Below, piece by piece: positions 1 to 8,100 of a stretch of 34,357 bases of DNA (position 1 is its first letter; every line of letters starts with the position of its first letter). The position numbers and the translations under genes are program-made. Source of the stretch: JAEXNA01 sp050486105 (GTDB lineage: Bacteria; Vulcanimicrobiota; Xenobia; Xenobiales; JADMJV01); contig JBJHCR010000026.1 in NCBI GenBank assembly GCA_050486105.1, forward strand, positions 1 to 34,357. Direction: 5' to 3'. The notes below the pieces were generated by a model. That model was not told where the DNA came from. It made no database searches and saw only the letters and a list, made by a program, of their open reading frames with translations.

Positions 1-17
1 CGTCCCCGGCCGAGGAC

Positions 18-44
18 ACCCCCGGTGAGAACTCAACAATGGTC
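18..44. repeat. Degenerate echo of part of the adjacent tRNA-Ser
   Basis: Thirteen bases at 18-30 are identical to 128-140 inside the tRNA-Ser gene, the variable arm and 5' half of the T stem. After a 2-base gap, similarity continues through an ACTCnnCAATnGT block. The flanks do not match, so this is not a second tRNA. The segment can also form a 7-bp stem (18-24 with 44-50). It could be a relic of a tRNA duplication or of an integration scar, or coincidence helped by GC-rich sequence. Confidence 0.4.
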
Positions 45-77
45 GGGGGTTCGTCGCCCCGTTTTCCTCCGGGATCG

Positions 78-101
78 AAAAAACCCCGTCTTCACGAGGT
101 T
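78..101 (-). terminator. Rho-independent terminator of tRNA-Ser
   Basis: On the minus strand, directly after the tRNA 3' end, a 6-bp stem (82-87 with 96-101, one G-T wobble) and an 8-base loop are followed by a run of T. The position just beyond CCA is what is expected for a single-gene tRNA transcript. Confidence 0.7.
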
Positions 102-105
102 CCTT

Positions 106-195
106 TGGCGGAGAGTGAGGGATTCGAACCCCCGGTGAGATCACTCCCACAATAGTTTTCAAGACTACCGCCTTAAACCGCTCGGCCAACTCTCC
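106..195 (-). tRNA. tRNA-Ser (anticodon UGA)
   Basis: This is a 90-base class II tRNA read on the minus strand. The acceptor strands GGAGAGT (189-195) and ACTCTCC (110-116) pair perfectly and are followed by discriminator G and an encoded CCA (106-108). The anticodon loop CTTGAAA carries TGA, which decodes UCA-type serine codons. A long variable arm and a T-loop GTTCGAATC are present, as expected for tRNA-Ser. A terminator follows at 78-101. Confidence 0.95.
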
Positions 196-213
196 TCAAC
201 AGCGGCAATAAGC

Positions 214-2187
214 CTATTGGCTTGAAATTTTCGAGTCGTCCTCTTCGATCCCCTTCCGTCTCAGGCGAGCCTGAGCCCAGGCCTGGTTGCCCATCTCCTT
301 AAGTGGACCCTGAAGGGTTAGAGCAACGACTTCGGGCGGCAGTTCCTGAGAATCGAGCGACCTTTCCAATTCCACGCTTGCCCTGGCTTCGTCGCCCTCT
401 TCAAGGTAGAGCAGAGCGTTCAAATAGTGGCCTAGGGCCTCAACCATTTCATCGTCGGGGTTTGCCAAGGCCAAGGATACATCTTCTCGAGCTGCATCGT
501 GTTGCTGGAGCCTGAGCCTGACACATGCTCTATAGGCGCGCAGCAGGGGGGACTCCGGGTCCAAAGTGATGGCCCGATTCAGAGACCTCAAAGCGGCCTC
601 GTCGTCGTTGAGCAACATCTGAACCCAACCCACTTGCTCAAGCATTTCTGGGTCACCGGGCTGCAAGGTGAGAGCTTCTTCGAAAAGCACCAAGGCCTCG
701 CGATATTGTTCCCGCTGATAGTAGAGCCACCCTAGACCTGAGTAGGCTTCGTGCAGAGTCGGGTCTAAGCGGAGAGCTCTATTGTAATGGGCCTCAGCCT
801 CTTCCAGCAGACCCAAATTCTCAGCCACCCAACCCAACTGAAAGGACAGCATAGGGGCATTGGGGTCAAACTCTCTGGCGCGGTTCAGAATCTCGTAGGC
901 TTGCTGCCATTCTTCATTGGCCATGCGCAGGGAGGCCCGCATCTCCAGCAGCGCTGTGGTAGCTCCGTCCCGGAACTCAAGGCCAGACAGCACTTCTTCG
1001 GCCTCATCCAAGCGCCCGACCCGCGACAAGGCCACTGCTCTCCGAAGGCTCAGTTCGGAAGTCTCCGGCAGCCCCTGAGCAAAACCTTGCTCCCAGGCCG
1101 CCAGAGCCTCCTCGTTCGCCCCCTCAAGATAGTGCGCATCTCCGAGGACTCGACAGGCCTCCGGAAGCTCATAGAGGTCATCCCCAGCCCGTTCGAGCAC
1201 CTCGAGAACGAGAGCTGGTTGCCCCCGCTCCAGATAGAGCTGGGCCAAACTGAAAAGCCCCGACAAATGGTACTGACTCTGAGACCCGAAAGACACCTGG
1301 AGAAACTCTACCTCAGCCTGCTCATATCGCCCATCTTTGAAGTAGGTCCAGCCTAACAAGAGACGTGCTTCATCGAGATTGGGGTCGAGGTCCAAAGCGT
1401 CGAGAAGATGGTCCTCTGCACTGTCGAATTCTCCCCGAGCCAGGGCGATCGATCCCAGACCAAGACTAGCTTCAGGGTTGCGTGTTCCAAAGTGGAGAGC
1501 TTGCAGAAAAGAAAGCTCGGAAGCTTCGAAATCGCCCTGTTCCTGGAAAATCTTTCCAAGTTGGAGGTACGGCTCTGTGGCCTGAGGCTGAAGCCGGATC
1601 GAGGTCTTGAGTTTTTCGACAGCCTCTGCGCTCCGGCCGACCTCGCGAAGGAGTTGCCCGGCTAGAAAATGATACGAAGCGACCTCACTCTGATGCCCGA
1701 GGGAGCCTTGAAGAAAAGCGAGCGCTTCGTCTTGCCTTCCTTGCTGTCGATAAATGGCAACCACATAATGATAAACCTCGGTGAGAGTTGGGTCATATTG
1801 ATGAGCACAAAAAAGCTCTTCCAATGCCTCGTCAAGCATTCCCAAATGAGAAAATGCTCGCCCGGCTTCCAAGAACTTCATGGCCTGCGCTCTGAGTGCT
1901 GTGTTTCCGCCCCCGTTGGTCATGCGTTTCTCGACAACTCCCTCTTCGAACAGGTACCCCTCTCGCTTGAGCAAGGATCTCACTCTACGGGTGGCACCCA
2001 CACGGTCCTCGGATGGAACCCTCAGCAAAAGAGCGTCTTCCTCTCCTGGCAACAATTCCGAAGCAGGCAGCAACGCTCCTGGCAAATCCGGCAACTGCTT
2101 TCTAAGATGGTCCAGCAAGTCTTGAGTCTTCTCCGCGGTATCGTCGTTCGGCGAGGGGTAGACAAGTCGAAATAGCACAAAGCTCAA
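214..2187 (-). CDS. Tetratricopeptide repeat (TPR) protein
   Basis: The protein has 657 residues. A short N-terminal domain of about 90 residues is followed by repeated TPR units through nearly the whole length, with typical signatures such as AYSGLGWLYYQREQYREALV and ALRLDP/ALTLQP junctions. TPRs form a superhelical protein-binding scaffold, and no catalytic domain is visible. There is no signal peptide, so it is probably cytoplasmic. I chose the TTG start at 2187 because GGAGGTG lies 6 bases upstream. An in-frame TTG at 2232 would add 15 residues but has no usable ribosome binding site. The gene is monocistronic and is served by the promoter at 2267-2295. Its partner is unknown. Confidence 0.88.
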   Translation of the reverse strand: MSFVLFRLVYPSPNDDTAEKTQDLLDHLRKQLPDLPGALLPASELLPGEEDALLLRVPSEDRVGATRRVRSLLKREGYLFEEGVVEKRMTNGGGNTALRAQAMKFLEAGRAFSHLGMLDEALEELFCAHQYDPTLTEVYHYVVAIYRQQGRQDEALAFLQGSLGHQSEVASYHFLAGQLLREVGRSAEAVEKLKTSIRLQPQATEPYLQLGKIFQEQGDFEASELSFLQALHFGTRNPEASLGLGSIALARGEFDSAEDHLLDALDLDPNLDEARLLLGWTYFKDGRYEQAEVEFLQVSFGSQSQYHLSGLFSLAQLYLERGQPALVLEVLERAGDDLYELPEACRVLGDAHYLEGANEEALAAWEQGFAQGLPETSELSLRRAVALSRVGRLDEAEEVLSGLEFRDGATTALLEMRASLRMANEEWQQAYEILNRAREFDPNAPMLSFQLGWVAENLGLLEEAEAHYNRALRLDPTLHEAYSGLGWLYYQREQYREALVLFEEALTLQPGDPEMLEQVGWVQMLLNDDEAALRSLNRAITLDPESPLLRAYRACVRLRLQQHDAAREDVSLALANPDDEMVEALGHYLNALLYLEEGDEARASVELERSLDSQELPPEVVALTLQGPLKEMGNQAWAQARLRRKGIEEDDSKISSQ

Positions 2188-2266
2188 CTCTTCACCTCCC
2201 TCACTTCCGATGCTCTTCACGGTCTCAGACAAACCTCATAGGAGGACTAGGCCGTAGAATGTTGCG

Positions 2267-2295
2267 ATTATAACACAGAGAAAATTTTTCAACAA
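2267..2295 (-). promoter_or_regulatory. Sigma70-type promoter for the TPR gene
   Basis: The minus strand shows TTGTTG (2290-2295), a 17-bp spacer and a perfect TATAAT (2267-2272). The bases TGT just before the -10 add an extended -10 TG. The predicted start near 2260 gives a leader of about 70 bases. The rest of the stretch 2296-2449 shows no gene or clear signal. Confidence 0.7.
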
Positions 2296-2449
2296 TCCGA
2301 ACATGGCACAAATTCGTGAGTTTTCTCATATGCACAAAATCATCCTCAACTTTATACCGAGAATCGGGGAGGCGTTCTATATCAAACGGCAGCATGACAT
2401 GGTTTAGCATGTACGTCACAGGGGGTGAGAATTTCCTATAGGCGAAGGG

Positions 2450-2475
2450 AAAAAAAAACGTATCTCAGAGATTCG
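2450..2475 (-). terminator. Possible weak terminator after the Fe-S operon
   Basis: On the minus strand a short imperfect inverted repeat (2459-2475, core ATCTC/GAGAT with almost no loop) is followed by nine T (2450-2458). The T tract is convincing but the stem is poor. It lies about 40 bases after the last gene of the operon. Confidence 0.35.
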
Positions 2476-2516
2476 AGCCGCAGGAAACCAGAAATCGAAC
2501 AAAGCTTTTAGAGACG

Positions 2517-2870
2517 CTAAGCTCCACTAGAGGGTTCACCCTCTGTGCCCCCCTCGAATGAGCCGTCTTCCCCGGCCTCTTCTTCGGTGGCTTCATCGTC
2601 ACCGCGCGGGATAAAAGGGTCTGGAAACAAAGGGGAGATGCCACTGTATCGGCAACGAATATTCTTCTGGTAGCACTCAAGAATGTTCTCACAGTAGATG
2701 GCCCCTTCTGGACCTTTAAAATGGGGGCCCTTATAGTCAGGATACTCCACCAGAATACTAACCTTCTTTTTCATGATGTAGCACTGCCTCTGCTGGGGCT
2801 CTAGCGCCTTCTGCTTAAGCTGCTGGGCTTCAGCTGCTTGGGTATTGCGTAAGCTAGGTACTTCTCTCAT
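2517..2870 (-). CDS. Hypothetical protein downstream of the Fe-S scaffold gene
   Basis: This is a 117-residue protein that I do not recognise. It has a charged, glutamine-rich N-terminal third, a central segment starting MKKKVSILVEYPDY, a block with four cysteines (YCENILECYQKNIRCRYSG, about residues 60-80), and an acidic low-complexity tail rich in Glu and Gly. The cysteine block could bind metal, but the spacing matches no family I know. The ATG at 2870 lies 7 bases after the stop of the IscU-like gene, which suggests translational coupling because no good ribosome binding site precedes it. A start at 2774 is an alternative. The operon position suggests a role linked to Fe-S assembly, which is inference. 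Confidence 0.6.
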   Translation of the reverse strand: MREVPSLRNTQAAEAQQLKQKALEPQQRQCYIMKKKVSILVEYPDYKGPHFKGPEGAIYCENILECYQKNIRCRYSGISPLFPDPFIPRGDDEATEEEAGEDGSFEGGTEGEPSSGA

Positions 2871-2877
2871 GACAGGG

Positions 2878-3276
2878 TCAGTATAACCTTTCTGGAGGGC
2901 CCTTACCAATCGGCTCAGAAACCTTCTCTGCAAGACTTGACTGGACAGCCCTGTAGACCAAACTGAAGGCGTGGCGCTTGCTGACCGGGACGCCTTCAAC
3001 CATATTCGAGAAGTCCTCGAACTTCAATTCGCGAAGGGCCGACCACGGCTTCCCTTGGTACCGTTCGAAGAGCAATTCAGCGCAGCCTTGCACCGGCCAA
3101 CACCCTTCGCACCAATACCGTGCAGAGTCCAAGATCGGACCCTCCAACGATAGCTCAACCCAAAACCGATCGCCGCAAACAGGATTGCTGAACTCTATTT
3201 GTGAGACCTTCAGGTCACGGGCCCCTCGGAAGCAAGTTTGCTCGGAAAGCTCTCGGAACTCCTCAAAAAACCTCAT
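2878..3276 (-). CDS. IscU/SufU-like Fe-S cluster scaffold protein, divergent
   Basis: The protein has 132 residues and resembles the NifU N-terminal/IscU/SufU scaffold family, on which Fe-S clusters are built from cysteine-derived sulfide. The first conserved loop is present (NPVCGDRF, Cys34 and Asp36), and so is the second (WCEGCWPVQGCAELL, Cys56, Cys59, Cys65). The third conserved cysteine is missing: the expected position reads SKRHAFSLVY, so His102 or Ala103 replaces it. Two extra cysteines near the second loop may compensate. It lies between an A-type carrier gene (57 bases upstream) and a small unknown gene. The start at 3276 lacks a clear ribosome binding site, and the frame is open back to the previous stop without a better ATG, GTG or TTG. 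Confidence 0.75.
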   Translation of the reverse strand: MRFFEEFRELSEQTCFRGARDLKVSQIEFSNPVCGDRFWVELSLEGPILDSARYWCEGCWPVQGCAELLFERYQGKPWSALRELKFEDFSNMVEGVPVSKRHAFSLVYRAVQSSLAEKVSEPIGKGPPERLY

Positions 3277-3333
3277 TGGGGGTGCATCAGAGATTTCGTA
3301 AACATTGAGCCCGCCGGGGCCTTGCAGGTCGAC

Positions 3334-3660
3334 CTAGGTCTGAAAAGAGCTACCACACCCGCAACTCTTCCGGGCGTTAGGATTGTTAAACTTAAACCCT
3401 CCACCGATCAGATCCGTGGTGTAATCTAGTTCAGTGCCCTTTAGATAAAGATAGCTCTTCATATCCACGACAAGTTTGACATTCTGATCGAGTTCAAAAA
3501 CCTTGTCGAACTCAGAGACCTCTTTGTCGAACCCCAAGGTATAGGAGAGCCCTGAGCAGCCGCCGCCACGAACCCCCATTCTCAAGACGGAATCGGAGAG
3601 CTCGTGCTCTTTGAACATTCTCAAAACTTCGCTTTTCGCTTTATCGGTTATCGTGACCAA
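3334..3660 (-). CDS. A-type iron-sulfur cluster carrier (HesB/IscA/ErpA family)
   Basis: This 108-residue protein has the usual length for the A-type carrier family, which receives and delivers Fe-S clusters. All three ligand cysteines are present: Cys35 in GGGCSGLSY, and Cys100 and Cys102 in the C-terminal SCGCGSSF. I chose the TTG start at 3660, giving M-VTITDKA, the usual family N-terminus, because GGAGGTG lies 7 bases upstream. The GTG at 3678 would start before that ribosome binding site. It is first in a minus-strand operon with the scaffold-like gene and a hypothetical gene, behind a good promoter at 3696-3725. It could be IscA, SufA or ErpA, and sequence alone does not separate these. 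Confidence 0.92.
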   Translation of the reverse strand: MVTITDKAKSEVLRMFKEHELSDSVLRMGVRGGGCSGLSYTLGFDKEVSEFDKVFELDQNVKLVVDMKSYLYLKGTELDYTTDLIGGGFKFNNPNARKSCGCGSSFQT

Positions 3661-3695
3661 ATTTGGCCACCTCCTCACAGTGGATTGACGCCCCC

Positions 3696-3725
3696 ATTAT
3701 ATACCGCCCGCCCTCGAACTGTCCA
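3696..3725 (-). promoter_or_regulatory. Sigma70-type promoter for the Fe-S operon
   Basis: The minus strand carries TGGACA (3720-3725, five of six consensus bases), an 18-bp spacer and a perfect TATAAT (3696-3701). Transcription would start near 3690, about 30 bases before the TTG start of the carrier gene. No IscR-like operator was recognised. Confidence 0.6.
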
Positions 3726-3811
3726 TTTCCCGACACGGCATAACAACCGAATCTCGGGCTCCCAACACCATATCAAAACGCGGAGACTCCCAAAAAGTTC
3801 CTCAGCATTCT

Positions 3812-4999
3812 TCAGGGATCCAGGACAATTCGCCGAACTTGATGATGAACAGTGTCGTCGCCAACCTGGGTCTTCTTGAGAATATCAGCGGGATTCTCCA
3901 CCTTGCGCTCAGGAAGATATCCCTCGATTCTTTCGCTGGTGAGCTCCACGTTCTCACCGGTCGCCTCCAAGTGTTGTCGGAAGATCGCTGCCAGACTCAA
4001 ACGCATCAACAGTTCTTGGCTATCGGTGCTCCAGCGCTCCCGGATATAACACAACATTCCGGTAGCGAACCCCAAAGGAAAGCTCAGTGGCGACTTGACT
4101 CCCTTGCTGAGACCTCTGCGGATGGCGGAATCTTTCTGAAGGCTTCGGTGAATCGAAGAAACGAAACCTTGCTCTACCTCGTCGGAAAAAGAAGCTAGTC
4201 CGCCGCTCATCTCCAGTGTCAACTGGGCAGCCCTGAGATTCAGCAGTAGCTCTTCCTCAGTGTTCCGCGCTTGATAAGTAGCTCCACCCAAAGCGTTCAT
4301 CTGGTTCCAAAAGATCTGGGTCACCTGGGTCCGAAGTTCGTTCACCTTTGCGGCATCAACTCCAAGCTCGGCAGCCAATTGTCCCACGAAAATCTCTTCT
4401 TCCCCTTCGTAGCGACCATCAGACAAGGCCACCACGTAAGCCAGGATCAGCACAGAAACCTTAGTGGCCTCGTCGCGCTTTTGCAGAACCTGAATAGGCT
4501 CTCGGAGAGTTCTCAGGACCTCGTCTGGAGTCAATTGCCCTTGCCGGGCCAAAAGCTTAGCCCCACGGCTCTTCCAATGCTGAAGGAGTCTTTCGCGAGC
4601 CGAATGGGAAGGGATGAGGGTTGCCGTAGAAGCCTCCAAGAGCTCCATCTTAGGTCCCACTACTTGAGCTGGCCCAAGAAAAGCCACTGCCGATCCAACC
4701 TCCAAGAAGGGAAACAGCAAGCTTGACGATTCTTCAGCGATCTTTCGACGAACCGCAGCCTCTACTTCATCGGAGGGGGTAGCCTCCGGTAAGTCCAAAT
4801 CAATGCGCTTGGCCAGCCAGCGCAGCACGGTCTGCTCCAATTGAGCCGGGTCGTCCGCACTGCAGCGAACCACTTCGGCCATCCAGGAGATCAAATCTCG
4901 GAGCATGGTGTCTCTTCTGGGTCCAGAAGATTTTTTACCGGTCTCTGTCATGAAAGCTGACAGTTCTCTATCTGAGAGGGAATATAAACCTTGAAGCAT
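3812..4999 (-). CDS. TerB-like domain protein
   Basis: The protein has 395 residues, is mostly helical and shows no signal peptide or membrane span. The region around residues 185-225 (VSVLILAYVVALSDGRYEGE, then an EEIFVGQLAAELG helix) matches the TerB/DjlA-type acidic helical domain, in which a DG-E motif often binds metal. TerB-like domains occur in tellurite-resistance and phage-defence settings and in many unrelated stress proteins. No other ter gene is nearby, so tellurite resistance should not be inferred. The ATG at 4999 has AGGAGA 7 bases upstream. It is divergent from the kinase gene across a 179-bp region, where I saw no convincing promoter. Confidence 0.7.
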   Translation of the reverse strand: MLQGLYSLSDRELSAFMTETGKKSSGPRRDTMLRDLISWMAEVVRCSADDPAQLEQTVLRWLAKRIDLDLPEATPSDEVEAAVRRKIAEESSSLLFPFLEVGSAVAFLGPAQVVGPKMELLEASTATLIPSHSARERLLQHWKSRGAKLLARQGQLTPDEVLRTLREPIQVLQKRDEATKVSVLILAYVVALSDGRYEGEEEIFVGQLAAELGVDAAKVNELRTQVTQIFWNQMNALGGATYQARNTEEELLLNLRAAQLTLEMSGGLASFSDEVEQGFVSSIHRSLQKDSAIRRGLSKGVKSPLSFPLGFATGMLCYIRERWSTDSQELLMRLSLAAIFRQHLEATGENVELTSERIEGYLPERKVENPADILKKTQVGDDTVHHQVRRIVLDP

Positions 5000-5178
5000 G
5001 AGTTCTTCTCCTGATGATCGAGTTCCCCAAATTTTTACCGGACTCGATAGGGTCCAGGTCGGGCCCGGTCATAAACGCTTCTTCTGATCGGGGAATGCAG
5101 GTCCTGTCGAAAACTCGCTCAGAGGGAAAAAACTCTCCTGTTTGAGAAGGTGGACTAACGGAGAAGATCGGACCAAGA

Positions 5179-8100
5179 ATGCCCACCACACCCACAGAAC
5201 GAAACAGAGAGCTTCCAAGAGTGGGAGAGACCTTCGGCAAGTTCGAAGTTCTCGAGCTTATCGGTCGGGGTGGAATGGGCCAGGTTTTCAAAGTGATCAG
5301 TCGAGGAGACTCATGCAGGACTCCTCTGGCCCTGAAGGTTGTCGACTCTCCCAGTCTCTCTAGAGTCGACCGGCTCCGCTTTGAACGAGAGTTCCAACTC
5401 ACTTCTCGATTCTCCCATCCCAATCTAGTCAAGGTCTACGACTTCGGTTCCCAATCAGGCACCATGTATTTCACCATGGAATGGATCAAAGGGCGGGATG
5501 TCGATCAGCTCTTCAAAGAGGAATTGGATCGCTTGGGGGGTGGGCAATTTCCCGCAGTGGCCGTCGATTGGGTCAATGGCATCCTGAGCGGACTGGAAGC
5601 GCTCCACGAAGCCGGTATAGTTCACCGCGATCTCAAGCCTGAGAACGTCCTGGTCGACGACACCGGCCTTCCCAAGCTACTCGATCTAGGCCTCGCCTCA
5701 CACTTCAGCGACGAGTCCTCGGTCTCTCGCCTGACTTCTCCCGGCTCGGTGCTGGGCACCGTTCACTTCATGGCACCAGAGCAGATCATCGGAGCAGAAG
5801 TTGATCGGAGAAGCGATCTCTATTCCTTAGGAGTCATTCTCTTCAGTTGGTGCAGTGGAAGAATGCCCTTCACCGCACCAGATCCCATAGGAGTCTTGGG
5901 CCGAATTTTACACGAACCCTTACCTCCCCTCGAATCCCGACTGGCCATCCCGAAGGAAGTCGAAAGCCTGATCGTTGGACTTCTAAGCAAATCCCCTGAC
6001 GATCGACCGGCCTCAGCAGAGAGCGTTCGTCAACTCTGGAACCGAGCCTTCGGAACATCGAGCCAGGGAGATTCCCATTGTCCCTTGGCCCCTCCCTTGG
6101 AGGCCTTGCCTCTACCTCCCAGATTTGTGGGAAGAAAAGACCTTTTGAATAAGGCCCAGGAACATTTGTTGGACACCTCCCAACGCGGCCTGTGCGTCCT
6201 CTTCACAGGGTCTCAAGGCACCGGCAAGTCGCGTTCTTTGCAAGAGCTTCGAAATTGGGCCAAGAGACGACGCTGGAAGGTTCTCAAGATGTCGGCCTCC
6301 CCTCTCGACACTCTTCCTTTTCAGCCTCTTCTGGAGCCCCTTCGAGCCAGTCTTAGGCTCGGCGTTCCCGATTCGCTTAAGCCGTTTCAGGAAGAACTCA
6401 GCTTACTGCTCCCCGAGTTGCTCACTGAGGAAGCCTCGAGTGCAGACCTGGAACTCAACGCCATGCGCCGCTACCGCCTGTTCGAAGGCATGCGGAGAGT
6501 CTTGATCCACGACCGAAGGTCCACCGACGAACCGGTCACCCTCCTTTCCTTCGAAGAGTTGCAACTCGCCGGCGACGAAACACTGGCGTTTCTTCACTTC
6601 CTCAAGCAGCGTCAACAGCTCGAGGGAGAAAACCAGCTTCTGGTGGTCGGCTCCTTGGGCCCCTCGGTGACCCTCACGGAACGATCTCATCAGCGCCTAG
6701 ATCAGACCCTAAGGGCCTCGGACCTCTTGACTCTCCCCCTACCTCCCTTAGGTCGTGAAGCTGCTCGGGAATTGGTTTTGTCTATGCTCGGTGGAGGCGA
6801 ACTCGACGAAGTCAGCCTGGAAGCTCTGGTCAGGCAGTCTGAAGGGAACCCTTTGTTCCTCATTGAAATGACTCGATTCTTTTTGCAAGAAGGGCGCCTG
6901 TCCAGAACGGTCCTCGAAGATCGAACCCTGTGGAGATTGAAGCTCTCCGGGCGAAGCGAAAGCAGTGGAACCGTCGAAATTCCGGACAACCTTAAATGCG
7001 TGGTGAGAGAGCGCCTTCAACCTCTCGACCGAGAAGACCGAACACTGCTTCGCAAAGCGGCCTTCTTGGGTCTGAGGTTCTCGTTCACCATGCTCGCCGC
7101 CATTATGGAAAAATCGGAAGGTCAAGTTCTGGACCGGCTTCTGGAGCTCGCCCGCCTGGGCCTAGTCAAGGAGGGCAAAGGGACGGACACCTTCGACTTT
7201 TGCAACAGCGTCATTCCGGCCGTGCTCCTCGACTCAGCCTCTTCTGCCGAAAAGCGTCAAACCCACTTGCAAATCTGCGAAGAAGCTCTCAAGAGCAAAT
7301 CGGATGAAACCGATCCGTTCTGGTTGGCCTGGCATTATCGCGAGGCCGGTGAGCAAGGGAAGGCTCGACACCATCTCCTGAAAAGTGCGGAAAAGGCTCT
7401 CAACACCTTCTCCTTTGCTCAGGCAGCGGCCCTTTTTCGTGAAGTGCTCAGCTCCGAAGATCTGAGCGACATGCCGCCGGCAGAAGAGCGAAGTTTGCAA
7501 GAGAACCTAGCCGATTCTCTTCTTCATTGTGGCAAGAGCGAGGAGGCTCGAGACATCTACACCGGTCTTTTTGAATCCTCAAAGAAGGAAAGCCGAGTAG
7601 ACAGAGCACGACTCCTTCGCAAACTCGGAATCCTGGCGGATCGAGAGGGTAACTCTCAAGACGGACTCGATCTGATCTACGACGCCTGGGAGGAACTGGG
7701 ATTGCCCTCGCTGAGGCGCCTCGAAGGCAACACCAAACTGAGCACCCTATTAAAAGCGCTGACCTGGGACGATATCTCCTTGGGTCTCAGCGGGAAAGCT
7801 TCGAAGCTCACCTCGGAGCAAGCTGAGGAAGTCGCCTCTCTAGCCATCCACCTGCAGCGGGTCCTCTATCTGCTCAGGCCCGAAGCTTGGGTGCGACAGG
7901 GGGTCGAAGTTGCGGTGGCCCAAAGGCAGGCTCACCGCACTATAAATCAAGATGCCATGGCCTCGGCTCTGGCGGATTTTAACGGCGGGTTTCTCTCTAT
8001 GCGCCTACCTAGAGGGTGGCAGCCCAGAGCCTTAAAACTTCTCCGACGGTGTCGCGACAAAACCTTACAAACACCACCTTCTTTCAGTAGATTGGGCCTG

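Noticed and set aside
2225..2419. Small minus-strand frame in the TPR gene's upstream region
   Set aside because: It spans the promoter and leader, has no ribosome binding site or homology, and reads as random sequence.
3812..4999. Tellurite-resistance operon because of the TerB-like domain
   Set aside because: No terA, terC, terD or terZ-like gene is adjacent. TerB-like domains occur in many unrelated proteins.
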